From Pseudomonas sp. FP2335 (GTDB lineage: Bacteria > Pseudomonadota > Gammaproteobacteria > Pseudomonadales > Pseudomonadaceae), in the NCBI RefSeq assembly GCF_030687535.1, contig NZ_CP117437.1, positions 1,075,501 to 1,139,500 of the forward strand: a DNA stretch of 64,000 nt. Reading direction: 5' to 3'. Below, piece by piece: positions 19,409 through 34,452 of the stretch. Each line of letters starts with the position of its first letter. The first letter of the stretch is position 1. A program made the translations under genes and the position numbers. The notes under the pieces were generated by a model. That model worked only from the letters and a program-made list of their open reading frames with translations. It was not told where the DNA came from and searched no databases.

Positions 19409-20281
19409 TTGACTGCTCCAGGTCCTTTGAATTCCACTGCTGGCTCGCTTTTTGTGGTGGCGACGCCCATTGGCAACCTGGACGACATCAGCGCTCGGGC
19501 GCTGAAAGTGTTGCGCGAGGTTAAATTGATCGCGGCGGAAGATACGCGGCACTCCCAGCGCTTGATGCAGCATTTTGGTATCAGCACGCCATTAGCGGCC
19601 TGTCACGAACACAACGAGCGGGAAGAAGGCAGCCGCTTTATCGTGCGCTTGCTGGCCGGTGATGACGTGGCGCTGATCTCCGACGCGGGCACGCCGCTGA
19701 TTTCCGACCCTGGCTACCATCTGGTGCGTCAGGCAAGGGCCGCTGGTATCAATGTAGTGCCTGTTCCGGGGGCTTGCGCACTGATTGCAGCATTGTCGGC
19801 TGCAGGCCTGCCGTCGGACCGCTTTATTTTTGAAGGTTTCCTGCCGGCCAAGGCCGTGGGGCGGCGTGCGCGCCTGCAAGCGTTGAAGGAAGAGCCGCGT
19901 ACGCTGATCTTCTATGAGGCCCCTCACCGCATTCTTGAATGTTTGCAGGATATGGAATTGGTGTTCGGCGGCGAGCGCCTGGCACTGCTGGCCCGCGAGC
20001 TGACCAAGACCTTCGAAACCCTCAAGGGCCTGCCGCTGGAAGAGCTGCGCGCATTTGTCGAAGGCGACAGCAACCAGCAGCGCGGCGAGTGTGTGGTGCT
20101 CGTGGCGGGCTGGACGGCGCCGGAGAGTGAAGATGCGGTAAACAGCGAGGCCATGCGCATTCTCGACCTACTGCTCAAGGAAATGCCCCTCAAGCGTGCG
20201 GCAGCGTTGGCGGCGGAAATTACCGGCGTGCGCAAGAATGTGTTGTATCAAGTTGCGCTGGATAAACAGAAAGCCGAATAG
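19409..20281 (+). CDS. rsmI: 16S rRNA (cytidine-1402-2'-O)-methyltransferase
   Basis: A 290-residue tetrapyrrole-methylase-fold enzyme with FVVATPIGNLDDI near the N-terminus, EDTRHS, ISDAGTPLISDPG and VPVPGACA, all classic RsmI motifs. It 2'-O-methylates C1402 of 16S rRNA in the P-site. The TTG at 19409 is preferred because GAGG lies eight bases before it and the product begins MTAPG like Pseudomonas relatives; an upstream in-frame ATG at 19376 would add 11 residues. Divergent from lpoA, as in other gammaproteobacteria. Confidence 0.93.
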   Translation: MTAPGPLNSTAGSLFVVATPIGNLDDISARALKVLREVKLIAAEDTRHSQRLMQHFGISTPLAACHEHNEREEGSRFIVRLLAGDDVALISDAGTPLISDPGYHLVRQARAAGINVVPVPGACALIAALSAAGLPSDRFIFEGFLPAKAVGRRARLQALKEEPRTLIFYEAPHRILECLQDMELVFGGERLALLARELTKTFETLKGLPLEELRAFVEGDSNQQRGECVVLVAGWTAPESEDAVNSEAMRILDLLLKEMPLKRAAALAAEITGVRKNVLYQVALDKQKAE

Positions 20282-20376
20282 TTCCGGGGCCAAAGCTGTA
20301 TTCCGTCTGAACGTGATGGCAATTCTGAACTTTTATTACTTGTCCTAAGTCCGCCGTGCCGTTAACCTGCGCGGCG

Positions 20377-20735
20377 GAGAGTCGATTGGACAGTCGCTGC
20401 CCTCTATGAAAATTAGGGGGGGGAGGAAAGTCCGGGCTCCATAGGGCGAAGTGCCAGGTAATGCCTGGGAGGCGTGAGCCTACGGAAAGTGCCACAGAAA
20501 ATAACCGCCTAAGCGCTTCGGTGCCGGTAAGGGTGAAAAGGTGCGGTAAGAGCGCACCGCACGACTGGCAACAGTTCGTGGCTAGGTAAACCCCACTTGG
20601 AGCAAGACCAAATAGGGTCCCAAGGCGTGGCCCGCGCTGGGACCGGGTAGGTTGCTAAAGATGTCCAGTGATGGCCATCGTAGACGAATGACTGTTCAAG
20701 ACAGAACCCGGCTTACAGATCGACTCTCCACCTTT
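20377..20735 (+). ncRNA. rnpB: RNase P RNA (class A)
   Basis: The catalytic RNA that trims tRNA 5' ends. The signature AGGAAAGTCCGGGCTCC lies near 20420, CACAGAAAATAACCGCC near 20495 and ACAGAACCCGGCTTACAGAT near the 3' end. The ends pair: GGAGAGTCGAT (about 20376) with ATCGACTCTCC (about 20719-20729). A T-run (CCTTTTTCC) follows and likely ends transcription. Location between rsmI and mraZ is usual for Pseudomonas. Confidence 0.96.
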
Positions 20736-21011
20736 TTCCTTCTGTCCGAATCTCGTGCAGAAAACCGGTAGTAACGCAAGAATCCCTCCCTGCCGAATCA
20801 TTGGCAGATGCATCTTCGTAATACCAAAAAAATCTTACTCTTAATAAATCACTTTAACTTTGAGCGATAGCTCTTTGAGCTGTTTGTGCTTGCTGGGTCA
20901 AAAACTTCGCCAAACTCTCGTTTCTCTTCCTTTTACGCTCCTAAATCTCCGTTCTGTAAGGCTTTTCCTTGAATCCGCGCCTTGACGGTGTGGTGGGCGC
21001 ATTCCTATAGT
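20736..21011 (+). promoter_or_regulatory. Intergenic region with the mra (dcw) promoter
   Basis: AT-richer than the flanks, with no gene seen. TTGACG (20982-20987) and TATAGT (21006-21011), 18 bp apart, form a good sigma70 promoter for the dcw cluster. The MraZ boxes start ten bases further on. Confidence 0.75.
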
Positions 21012-21020
21012 GTGCGCAAG

Positions 21021-21045
21021 TGGCGGAAAGTGGCACAAAGTGGGT
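21021..21045 (+). promoter_or_regulatory. MraZ operator: three 10-bp-phased TGGNN boxes
   Basis: TGGCG, TGGCA and TGGGT begin at 21021, 21031 and 21041, each preceded by AAG, giving exact 10-bp phasing just downstream of the start of transcription. MraZ binds such repeats (TGGGN type) in its own promoter in E. coli and represses the cluster. Two of the boxes deviate at the fourth base. Confidence 0.8.
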
Positions 21046-21085
21046 TTTTTGAACGTAAAACGCTAAAATTTGGAGAAACGCATCT

Positions 21086-21541
21086 GTGTTTCGCGGAGCT
21101 AACGCTATCAGTCTCGATGCAAAAGGCCGTCTCGCCATGCCGAGCCGGTATCGTGACGAGCTCATTTCGCGAAGTTCCGGACAGTTGATCATCACGATCG
21201 ATGCCGTTGACCCTTGTTTATGTGTTTACCCCCTCGATGAGTGGGAGTTGATTGAAACCAAATTGCGCGCCCTTCCTTCATTGCGTGAAGAAAACCGTCG
21301 CCTGCAGCGTTTGCTGATTGGTAATGCCGTCGACCTCGAGCTCGACGGCAGTGGTCGCTTCCTGGTACCGCCGCGTTTGCGCGAGTACGCCAAGCTGGAT
21401 AAGCGCGCAATGCTGGTCGGCCAACTGAACAAGTTCCAATTGTGGGACGAAGATGCCTGGGATGCTGTTTCTGCAGCTGACCTGGCTGCTATTCAACAAC
21501 CGGGCGCCATGCCTGATGAACTGCGTGATTTGATCTTGTGA
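21086..21541 (+). CDS. mraZ: Transcriptional regulator MraZ
   Basis: A 151-residue protein with two SpoVT/AbrB-like swapped-hairpin domains. [22 protein letters not shown] at the start and [17 protein letters not shown] near residue 85 are the two conserved DXXGR repeats. It starts with GTG, GGAG lying ten bases upstream. MraZ is the DNA-binding repressor at the head of the dcw cluster. Its stop overlaps the rsmH start (GTGA). Confidence 0.96.
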   Translation: MFRGANAISLDAKGRLAMPSRYRDELISRSSGQLIITIDAVDPCLCVYPLDEWELIETKLRALPSLREENRRLQRLLIGNAVDLELDGSGRFLVPPRLREYAKLDKRAMLVGQLNKFQLWDEDAWDAVSAADLAAIQQPGAMPDELRDLIL

Positions 21542-22481
21542 CTATTGATAGCGGCTTTAACCACATCACCGTATTGCTCGACGAAGCCGTTGAGGCTCTC
21601 GCTGTGCGCGCGGATGGTTGCTATCTGGATGGCACGTTCGGCAGGGGCGGGCATAGCCGCTTGATACTCAGCCAGCTTGGGTCCGACGGAAAGCTCCTCG
21701 GATTCGACAAGGACCCCCAAGCGATTGCCACCGGGCAAGCGCTAGCGGCCGAAGACGGCCGCTTTGTCGTTGTGCAGCGCAGCTTTGCCGAGCTGGGTGC
21801 CGAAGTCGCCGAGCGCGGCATGGCGGGCAAAGTGGCCGGGGTTTTGCTCGACCTGGGCGTGTCCTCGCCACAGCTCGATGATCCCGAGCGCGGCTTCAGC
21901 TTCATGAACGACGGCCCGCTCGACATGCGCATGGACCCTACCCGGGGCATCAGTGCGGCCGAGTTCATCGCCACCGCTTCCCACGAAGAAATCACCCGTG
22001 TATTCAAGGAATACGGCGAAGAGCGCTTCGCCGGCCGCATGGCCCGTGCCGTGGTCGAGCGCCGCGAAATCCAGCCGTTCGAGCGCACCGCCGACCTGGC
22101 TGAAGTGCTGAAAGTCGCCAACCCGGCGTGGGAGAAGGGCAAGAACCCGGCCACCCGTGCGTTCCAGGGCCTGCGCATTCACGTCAACAACGAATTGGGC
22201 GATCTGGAAGCGGGCCTCGAAGCCGCGCTGGATGCCTTGGAAGTGGGCGGTCGCCTGGTGGTGATCAGCTTCCACTCCCTGGAAGACCGCATCGTCAAAT
22301 TGTTCATGCGCCGTCTGGTCAAGGGTGAGTCCGACAACCTGCCGCGCAACCTGCCGGTACGTTTCGAAGCCTTCGTGCCGAAAATCAAGATCCATGGCAA
22401 AGCGCAATTCGCTTCCGAAGCCGAACTGAAGGCCAACCCACGTTCGCGCAGCGCCGTCATGCGTGTCGCGGAGAAGCTGCG

Positions 22482-22485
<4 letters not shown>
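21538..22485 (+). CDS. rsmH: 16S rRNA (cytosine-1402-N4)-methyltransferase
   Basis: A 315-residue SAM methyltransferase (formerly MraW). It shows [13 protein letters not shown] at the N-terminus, GTFGRGGHS as motif I, and the strongly conserved [20 protein letters not shown] near residue 105, with [13 protein letters not shown] near 245. It N4-methylates C1402, the same nucleotide that RsmI 2'-O-methylates. GTG start overlaps the mraZ stop by four bases, and it overlaps ftsL at its own end. Confidence 0.96.
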
Positions 22486-24516
<2,031 letters not shown>

Positions 24517-24517
<1 letters not shown>

Positions 24518-25980
24518 TGTCTCTTAGCCTGAACAAGATTTTTGCCCACGCCGGTCGTGATCTGCTGATCCGCGAGTTGAGCCTGGACAGCCGCAATGTG
24601 CGCGCCGGGGACCTGTTCCTGGCGGTGCCGGGCGGCAAGTTCGATGGTCGCGAGCACATCGCCGATGCCTTGCAGCGCGGTGCGGCGGCCGTGGCCTATG
24701 AAGTGGAAGGCGCCACTGTGCTGCCGATCACCGACGTGCCGTTGATTCCGGTCAAGGGCCTGGCCAAACAGCTGTCGGACATCGCCGGGCGCTTCTATGG
24801 CGAGCCGAGCCGTCACCTCAACCTGGTGGGCGTCACCGGCACCAACGGCAAGACCAGCGTGACCCAGCTTGTGGCCCAGGCGCTTGACCTGCTCGGCCAG
24901 CACTGTGGCATCGTCGGCACCCTCGGCACCGGTTTTTATGGTGCGCTGCAAAGCGGCCTGCATACCACGCCGAACCCGATTGCCGTACAAGCGACCCTGG
25001 CCGACTTGAAAAAGGCCGGCGCCAAGGCCGTTGCCATGGAGGTCTCGTCCCACGGCCTGGACCAGGGCCGCGTGACCGCGCTGGCATTTGACGTGGCGGT
25101 GATGACCAACCTGTCCCGTGATCACCTCGATTACCACGGCACCATGGAGGCGTACGCCGCCGCCAAGGCCAAGCTGTTTGCCTGGAATGAATTGAAGTGC
25201 CGGGTGGTGAACCTGGACGACGCGTTCGGTCGCCAACTGGCAGCAGAGGACCGCGAGTCTCGGCTGATCAGCTACAGCCTGGAAGATTCCAGCGCGTACC
25301 TGTATTGCCGTGAAGCCCAATTCAATGACGAAGGCGTGCGCGCCACTTTGGTCACGCCCCAGGGCGAGCATCATTTGCGCAGCACCTTGCTCGGTCGTTT
25401 CAACCTGAGCAACGTCCTCGCCGCCGTCGGTGCTTTGCTCGGCCTGGACTACGCCCTGGATGAAATCCTACGGGTGCTGCCCAAGCTGGAAGGCCCGGCC
25501 GGTCGCATGCAGCGTTTGGGTGGCGGTTCGCAGCCGCTGGTGGTGGTTGATTACGCCCACACTCCGGATGCCCTGGAAAAAGTCCTGGTAGCCCTGCGTC
25601 CTCACGCCAAGGGCAAGTTGCTGTGCCTGTTCGGCTGCGGTGGCGATCGTGATCGCGGCAAACGTCCATTGATGGCCGAGATCGTCGAACGTCTGGCCGA
25701 TGGCGTGCTTGTCACTGACGACAACCCACGCAGCGAAGATCCGAGCCAGATTTTCGATGACATCCGCGTCGGTTTCAAAGACGCGTCCAAGGTCACCTTC
25801 GTTGCCGGCCGCGGCGCCGCCATCGCCCAATTGATCGCCGGCGCCAGCGCTGACGACGTGGTGGTGCTGGCCGGTAAAGGTCACGAGGACTACCAGGAAA
25901 TCAACGGCGAACGCCATGCCTTCTCCGATCTGGTCGAGGCCGATCACGCCTTGACCGCCTGGGAGGTTGCCCATGCTTGA
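24517..25980 (+). CDS. murE: UDP-MurNAc-L-Ala-D-Glu:meso-DAP ligase
   Basis: A 487-residue Mur ligase. The ATP loop GTNGKT lies at residues 108-113, and the DNPR motif at 402-405 is the meso-diaminopimelate-selecting signature, so the third stem residue should be mDAP. The start overlaps the ftsI stop by one base (TGATG), and the end overlaps murF by eight bases. Cytoplasmic step of peptidoglycan precursor synthesis. Confidence 0.96.
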
Positions 25981-27343
25981 AGCGATGAAATTCAGCGAAC
26001 TGACCCAGGCCCTGTCGGCCCGTATGCTGTCGGGCGATTGCAGCTTCAACGGTGTCAGCATCGACAGTCGTAACATCAAGCCGGGACAGCTGTTTGTCGC
26101 CTTGGCCGGCCCGCGTTTCGATGGTCACGACTACCTGAATGACGTCGCCGCCAAAGGCGCGGTGGGGGCCTTGGTGCAGCGCGAAGTGGCGGATTCCACC
26201 TTGCCGCAATTGCTGGTCGCCGATACCCGTCTGGCCCTCGGCCAGTTGGGCGCGCTGAACCGTGCCGCCTTCAACAAACCCGTTGCGGCCATCACCGGCT
26301 CCAGCGGCAAGACCACGGTCAAGGAACTGCTCGCCGGTGTCCTGCGCACACGCGGGCCGGTGCTCGCCACCCGTGGCAACCTGAACAATGATTTCGGCGC
26401 TCCGCTGACCCTGCTCGAACTGGCCCCGGAACACACGGCGGCAGTGATTGAGCTGGGCGCGTCGCGCATCGGTGAAATCGCCTACACCGTGGCGCTGACC
26501 AAGCCCCACGTGGCGATCATCAACAACGCCGGCACCGCTCACGTCGGTGAGTTCGGCGGCCCGGAAAAAATCGTCGAAGCCAAGGGCGAAATCCTTGAAG
26601 GCCTCGATGCCGCGGGCACTGCGGTATTGAATCTGGACGACAAGGCCTTCGAGACCTGGCGTGTACGCGCCGCCGGTCGCAAGGTCCTGACGTTTGCCGT
26701 GCTCAACGCAGCGGCTGACTTCCATGCTTCCAACATCAGCGTCGACGCCCGTGGCTGCCCGTCCTTCACCTTGCACACGCCACAAGGCAGCGAGCAGGTG
26801 CAGTTGAATCTGCTGGGCAACCACAACGTCGCCAACGCCTTGGCCGCCGCTGCTGCCGCCCACGCCCTGGGTGTGTCGCTGTTCGGGATCGTCACCGGCC
26901 TGGGCGCGGTGCAGCCGGTCAAGGGCCGCACCGTGGCGCAGTTGGCCACCAACGGCATGCGCGTGATCGATGACACCTACAACGCCAACCCGTCCTCCAT
27001 CAACGCCGCTGTCGACCTGCTGAAGGGCTTTGCCGGGCGCAAGGTCCTGGTGCTCGGCGACATTGGCGAGCTGGGCGATTGGGCTGAACAAGGCCACCGC
27101 GAAGTCGGTGCCTATGCCGCTGGCAAAGTCGATGCGCTGTACGCCGTGGGGACGAACATGGCCCACGCCGTGGCCGCCTTTGGCCCCGGTGCGCGGCACT
27201 TCGCGACCCAGGCCGAGCTGATCCAGGCGCTGGCTACGGCTGAACAAGACAAACAAACCACTATTTTGATCAAGGGATCGCGCAGCGCGGTGATGGAAAA
27301 CGTCGTCGCGGCCTTGTGTGGCTCAAGTACGGAGAAACATTAA
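25973..27343 (+). CDS. murF: UDP-MurNAc-tripeptide:D-Ala-D-Ala ligase
   Basis: A 456-residue Mur ligase with ATP loop GSSGKTT near residue 109 and [13 protein letters not shown] and [10 protein letters not shown] motifs characteristic of MurF. It adds D-Ala-D-Ala to complete the pentapeptide. The ATG at 25973 has GGGAGG six bases upstream and is preferred over the in-frame TTG at 25967. It overlaps murE and ends in TAATG, sharing one base with mraY. Confidence 0.95.
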   Translation: MLEAMKFSELTQALSARMLSGDCSFNGVSIDSRNIKPGQLFVALAGPRFDGHDYLNDVAAKGAVGALVQREVADSTLPQLLVADTRLALGQLGALNRAAFNKPVAAITGSSGKTTVKELLAGVLRTRGPVLATRGNLNNDFGAPLTLLELAPEHTAAVIELGASRIGEIAYTVALTKPHVAIINNAGTAHVGEFGGPEKIVEAKGEILEGLDAAGTAVLNLDDKAFETWRVRAAGRKVLTFAVLNAAADFHASNISVDARGCPSFTLHTPQGSEQVQLNLLGNHNVANALAAAAAAHALGVSLFGIVTGLGAVQPVKGRTVAQLATNGMRVIDDTYNANPSSINAAVDLLKGFAGRKVLVLGDIGELGDWAEQGHREVGAYAAGKVDALYAVGTNMAHAVAAFGPGARHFATQAELIQALATAEQDKQTTILIKGSRSAVMENVVAALCGSSTEKH

Positions 27344-28425
27344 TGCTGCTGCTGCTGGCTGAGTATCTGCAACAGTTCCACAAAGGCTTCGCGGTCTTCC
27401 AGTACCTGACCCTGCGCGGGATTCTGGGTGTGCTGACCGCGCTGTCTCTGTCGCTGTTCCTGGGGCCGTGGATGATCCGCACCCTGCAGAACCTGCAAAT
27501 TGGTCAATCGGTTCGTAATGACGGCCCGCAGTCGCACCTGTCCAAGTCCGGCACCCCGACCATGGGCGGTGCGCTGATCCTGTCGTCCATCGGCATCAGC
27601 ACCTTGCTCTGGGCTGACCTGCACAACCGCTACGTGTGGACGGTGTTGCTGGTGACCCTGTTGTTCGGCGCCATTGGCTGGGTCGATGACTACCGCAAAG
27701 TGATCGAGAAAAACTCCAAGGGGCTGCCAAGCCGCTGGAAGTATTTCTGGCAGTCGGTGTTCGGCCTGGGCGCAGCGATCTTCCTGTTCATGACCGCGCC
27801 AAGTGCGGTGGAAACCACCCTGATCATCCCGATGCTCAAGGACGCCAGCATTCCACTGGGCGTTGGCTTCGTGGTGCTGACCTATTTCGTGATCGTCGGT
27901 TCCAGCAACGCGGTGAACCTCACCGATGGCCTCGACGGCCTGGCGATCATGCCGACGGTGATGGTGGGCGGCGCGCTTGGCATCTTCTGCTACCTGTCGG
28001 GTAACGTGAAATTCGCTGAATACCTGTTGATCCCCTATGTACCGGGCGCGGGCGAGCTGATCGTGTTCTGCGGCGCGCTGATCGGTGCCGGCCTGGGCTT
28101 CCTGTGGTTCAACACCTACCCCGCACAGGTCTTCATGGGCGACGTCGGCGCACTGGCGTTGGGCGCGGCCCTGGGCACCATCGCGGTGATCGTGCGCCAG
28201 GAAATCGTCCTGTTCATCATGGGCGGTGTGTTCGTGATGGAAACCCTGTCGGTGGTCATCCAGGTGGCGTCCTTCAAATTGACCGGGCGCCGCGTGTTCC
28301 GCATGGCGCCGATCCACCACCACTTTGAACTCAAGGGCTGGCCCGAGCCGCGCGTGATCGTCCGTTTCTGGATCATCACCGTGATTCTCGTGTTGGTCGG
28401 CCTTGCCACCCTGAAACTGAGGTAG
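27343..28425 (+). CDS. mraY: Phospho-MurNAc-pentapeptide translocase MraY
   Basis: A 360-residue inner-membrane enzyme with about ten membrane segments. It transfers phospho-MurNAc-pentapeptide to undecaprenyl phosphate, giving lipid I. Family motifs are visible: KSGTPTMGG near residue 67, GWVDDYRK near 115, [10 protein letters not shown] near 193 and the [11 protein letters not shown] motif near 325. The ATG at 27343 overlaps the murF stop; an upstream in-frame codon would intrude into murF. Confidence 0.96.
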   Translation: MLLLLAEYLQQFHKGFAVFQYLTLRGILGVLTALSLSLFLGPWMIRTLQNLQIGQSVRNDGPQSHLSKSGTPTMGGALILSSIGISTLLWADLHNRYVWTVLLVTLLFGAIGWVDDYRKVIEKNSKGLPSRWKYFWQSVFGLGAAIFLFMTAPSAVETTLIIPMLKDASIPLGVGFVVLTYFVIVGSSNAVNLTDGLDGLAIMPTVMVGGALGIFCYLSGNVKFAEYLLIPYVPGAGELIVFCGALIGAGLGFLWFNTYPAQVFMGDVGALALGAALGTIAVIVRQEIVLFIMGGVFVMETLSVVIQVASFKLTGRRVFRMAPIHHHFELKGWPEPRVIVRFWIITVILVLVGLATLKLR

Positions 28426-28431
28426 AAACGA

Positions 28432-29778
28432 GTGTCCCTGATCGCTTCAGACCACTTCCGCATCGTTGTCGGCCTCGGCAAGAGCGGCATGTCCCTGGTT
28501 CGCTTCCTGGCGAACCGGGGCACGTCGTTTGCCGTGGCCGATACGCGGGAAAATCCACCGGAGCTGGTCACGCTGCGCCGTGACTACCCGCACGTGGAAG
28601 TGCGTTGTGGCGAGCTGGATGTCGAGTTTCTGTGCCGTGCCGACGAGCTCTACGTGAGCCCCGGCCTGGCCCTGGCGACACCCGCCCTGCAAGCCGCTGC
28701 GGCCCGCGGCGTGAAGCTGTCCGGTGACATCGACCTGTTCGCGCGTAACGCAAAGGCACCGATCGTGGCCATCAGCGGTTCCAATGCGAAAAGCACCGTG
28801 ACCACCCTGGTCGGCGAGATGGCGGCTGCGGCCGGCAAGCGCGTGGCGGTGGGCGGCAACCTCGGTGTGCCGGCGCTGGACCTGCTCAGTGACGACGTCG
28901 AGCTGTACGTGATGGAGCTGTCGAGCTTCCAGCTGGAAACCACCCACGACCTCGGCGCCGAAGTGGCGACCGTGTTGAACGTGAGTGAAGACCATATGGA
29001 CCGCTACAGCGGCCTGCCGGCGTATCACCTGGCCAAGCACCGGATCTTCCGTGGCGCCAAGCAATTTGTGGTCAACCGCCAGGACGCCCTGAGCCGTCCG
29101 CTGATGGGCGAGGGCATGCCTTGCTGGACATTCGGCCTGGGCAAACCCGACTTCAAGGCCTTCGGCATCCGTGAAGAGAACGGCGAGAAATACCTGGCCT
29201 TCGAATTCCAGAACCTGATGCCGGTGCGCGAGCTGAAAATCCGTGGCGCCCATAACCAATCCAATGCCCTTGCGGCGTTGGCGCTGGGGCATGCGGTGGG
29301 CCTTCCGTTCGACGCCATGTTGTCGGCCCTGCGCAGCTTCGGCGGCCTTGAGCATCGCTGCCAATGGGTACGCGAGCTCAATGGCGTCAACTATTACAAC
29401 GACTCCAAAGCCACCAATGTCGGTGCGGCCCTGGCTGCCATCGAAGGCCTGGGTGCCGATATCGACGGCAAGCTGGTGCTGATTGCCGGTGGCGACGGCA
29501 AGGGCGCCGACTTCAAGGACCTCAAGGGCCCGGCCGCTGCACATTGCCGCGCCGTAGTGCTGATGGGCCGCGATTCCGACCTGATCGCTGCCGCCCTCGG
29601 CGACGCGGTGCCGCAAGTGCGCGCCACGTCCCTGGATGACGCCATTGCCCAGTGCAAGGCCCTGGCCCAACCGGGCGATGCGGTGCTGCTGTCGCCGGCG
29701 TGTGCCAGCTTCGACATGTTCAAGAACTATGAAGAGCGCGGCCAGTTGTTCGCCCGCGCCGTGGAGGCTTTGGTATGA
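28432..29778 (+). CDS. murD: UDP-MurNAc-L-alanine:D-glutamate ligase
   Basis: A 448-residue Mur ligase starting with GTG. The N-terminal VGLGKSGMS resembles the MurD Rossmann-like UDP-binding loop, the ATP loop is GSNAKSTVT near residue 116 (MurD often has GSNGKST; here Ala replaces Gly), and HRCQWV and YNDSKATN follow. It adds D-Glu to the muramyl chain. It lies six bases after mraY and overlaps ftsW by four bases. Confidence 0.95.
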   Translation: MSLIASDHFRIVVGLGKSGMSLVRFLANRGTSFAVADTRENPPELVTLRRDYPHVEVRCGELDVEFLCRADELYVSPGLALATPALQAAAARGVKLSGDIDLFARNAKAPIVAISGSNAKSTVTTLVGEMAAAAGKRVAVGGNLGVPALDLLSDDVELYVMELSSFQLETTHDLGAEVATVLNVSEDHMDRYSGLPAYHLAKHRIFRGAKQFVVNRQDALSRPLMGEGMPCWTFGLGKPDFKAFGIREENGEKYLAFEFQNLMPVRELKIRGAHNQSNALAALALGHAVGLPFDAMLSALRSFGGLEHRCQWVRELNGVNYYNDSKATNVGAALAAIEGLGADIDGKLVLIAGGDGKGADFKDLKGPAAAHCRAVVLMGRDSDLIAAALGDAVPQVRATSLDDAIAQCKALAQPGDAVLLSPACASFDMFKNYEERGQLFARAVEALV

Positions 29779-30998
29779 GCCTCGGTCTGAGAAACATCAT
29801 CAAGCCGTACCCGTCGCCGATCATCACCGGGCGCGGTATCGACCTTGATTTCCCGATGCTCGCCGGTTGCCTCGCACTGCTGGGCCTGGGCCTGGTGATG
29901 ATTACCTCGGCATCGTCCGAAGTGGCCGCCGTGCAGTCGGGTAACACCCTGTACATGATGATCCGTCACCTGGTGTACCTGCTGCTCGGCCTCGGCGCCT
30001 GCATCGTCACCATGATGATTCCCATCGCCACCTGGCAGCGCCTGGGTTGGCTGATGCTGATCGGCGCGTTTGGCTTGCTGATCATGGTGATCCTGCCCGG
30101 CATCGGCCGCGAGGTGAACGGTTCGATGCGCTGGATCGGCTTCGGTGCGTTCAACGTGCAGCCGTCGGAAATCGCCAAGGTGTTCGTGGTGATCTACCTG
30201 GCCGGCTACCTGGTGCGTCGCCAGAAAGAAGTGCGCGAAAGCTGGATGGGCTTCTTCAAGCCGTTCATCGTGCTGCTGCCCATGGCCGGCCTGTTGCTGA
30301 TGGAGCCCGACTTCGGTGCCACCGTCGTGATGATGGGGGCAGCGGCGGCAATGCTGTTCCTTGGCGGTGTTGGCCTGTTCCGCTTCACCTTGATGGTGGT
30401 ACTGGCCGTCGCGGCCGTGACCGTCCTGGTGCAGGCGCAACCCTACCGGATGGCCCGTCTGATTACCTTTACCGACCCGTGGTCCGACCAGTTCGGTTCC
30501 GGCTACCAGTTGACCCAGGCGCTGATCGCCTTTGGTCGCGGCGAGTGGCTGGGCGTGGGCCTGGGCAACAGCGTGCAGAAGCAATTCTACCTGCCGGAAG
30601 CCCACACCGACTTCGTGTTCTCGGTACTCGCCGAAGAACTCGGCGTAGTGGGCTCGCTGTGCACCGTCGCACTGTTCGTGTTCGTGTGTGTGCGCGGCAT
30701 GTACATCGGTTTGTGGGCCGAGAAGGCCAAACAGTATTTCGCCGCGTATGTGGCGTACGGCTTGTCGTTCCTGTGGATCGGCCAGTTCCTGATCAATATT
30801 GGCGTGAACGTCGGCCTGCTGCCGACCAAGGGCCTGACCTTGCCGTTCCTCAGCTACGGCGGCAGTTCGTTGGTGATTTGCTGCGCTTGCCTGGGCTTGT
30901 TGCTGCGCATCGAGTGGGAGAGTCGAACCCACTTGGGCAGCGAAGAGATGGAATTCAGCGAAAGCGACTTTGCCGAGGAGCCGACCCATGGGCGCTAA
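29775..30998 (+). CDS. ftsW: Septal peptidoglycan glycosyltransferase FtsW
   Basis: A 407-residue SEDS-family polytopic protein with about ten membrane segments. It shows GREVNGSMRWI near residue 115, PSDFG-like MEPDFGATVV near 175 and LPEAHTDFVFSVLAEELG near 275, the SEDS signature including the catalytic-loop Asp. It polymerises lipid II at the septum together with FtsI. It overlaps murD by four bases, and murG starts inside its 3' end. Confidence 0.96.
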   Translation: MSLGLRNIIKPYPSPIITGRGIDLDFPMLAGCLALLGLGLVMITSASSEVAAVQSGNTLYMMIRHLVYLLLGLGACIVTMMIPIATWQRLGWLMLIGAFGLLIMVILPGIGREVNGSMRWIGFGAFNVQPSEIAKVFVVIYLAGYLVRRQKEVRESWMGFFKPFIVLLPMAGLLLMEPDFGATVVMMGAAAAMLFLGGVGLFRFTLMVVLAVAAVTVLVQAQPYRMARLITFTDPWSDQFGSGYQLTQALIAFGRGEWLGVGLGNSVQKQFYLPEAHTDFVFSVLAEELGVVGSLCTVALFVFVCVRGMYIGLWAEKAKQYFAAYVAYGLSFLWIGQFLINIGVNVGLLPTKGLTLPFLSYGGSSLVICCACLGLLLRIEWESRTHLGSEEMEFSESDFAEEPTHGR

Positions 30999-32050
30999 CG
31001 TGCTGATCATGGCGGGCGGCACCGGGGGCCATGTGTTCCCGGCCCTGGCCTGTGCGCGGGAATTCCAGAACCGTGGCTACACCGTGCACTGGCTGGGTAC
31101 ACCGCGCGGTATCGAAAACGAATTGGTGCCGAATGCCGGCTTGCCGCTGCACCTGATTAACGTCACCGGCCTGCGTGGCAAGAGCAAGTTGTCCCTGCTC
31201 AAGGCGCCGTTCGTGTTGCTCAAGGCGGTGTGGCAGGCGCGCAAGGTGATCCGCGAAGTGCAGCCGGTGTGCGTACTCGGCTTCGGGGGTTACGTGACCG
31301 GCCCAGGAGGCGTTGCCGCCAAACTCGCCGGTGTGCCGGTGATCGTGCACGAGCAGAACGCCGTCGCCGGTACGGCCAACCGCCTGTTGGTGCCGTTGGC
31401 TACGCGGGTGTGCGAGGCCTTCCCGAAAACCTTCGGTGCATCGGACAAGCTGCGCACTACCGGTAACCCGGTACGCACCGAGCTGTTTATGGACATCGCC
31501 CGTGACGCGTTGGTGGGGCGCAAGGCGCGCCTGCTGATCATGGGCGGAAGCCTGGGCTCCGAGCCTTTGAACAAACTGCTGCCGGAAGCACTGGCGCAAC
31601 TCCCTTTGGAATTGCGTCCAGAGGTCTTTCATCAGGCTGGCAAGAACCATGGTGAAGTCACTGCTGCGCGTTATCGCGAAGCCGGTGTAGAGGCGAACGT
31701 ACAGCCTTTCATCAAAGACATGGCCCAAGCCTATGGCTGGGCCGACCTGGTGGTCTGCCGCTCCGGTGCGCTGACCGTCAGTGAACTGGCCGCCGCCGGT
31801 CTGCCGTCCTTGCTGGTGCCTTTGCCCCATGCGATCGACGATCACCAGACCCGCAACGCCGAATATTTGGCCGGGGAGGGCGCTGCCTTCCTGCTGCCGC
31901 AAAGAACGACTGGCGCCGCCGATTTGGCCTCACGCCTGACCGAGGTTTTGATGCAACCGGAACGACTCAACAGCATGGCCAGCACCGCAAGCCGCCTGGC
32001 CAAACCTGACGCAACCCGCACCGTGGTCGATATCTGCCTGGAGGTGGCCC

Positions 32051-32058
<8 letters not shown>
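30988..32058 (+). CDS. murG: Lipid I GlcNAc transferase MurG
   Basis: A 356-residue GT28 glycosyltransferase that converts lipid I to lipid II on the inner face of the membrane. The N-terminal [11 protein letters not shown] loop, [11 protein letters not shown] near residue 95, HEQNAVAG near 120 and the C-terminal [19 protein letters not shown] are diagnostic. The ATG at 30988 has GAGGAG eight bases upstream and is preferred over an earlier in-frame start within ftsW. Confidence 0.96.
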
Positions 32059-34449
<2,391 letters not shown>

Positions 34450-34452
34450 GAC

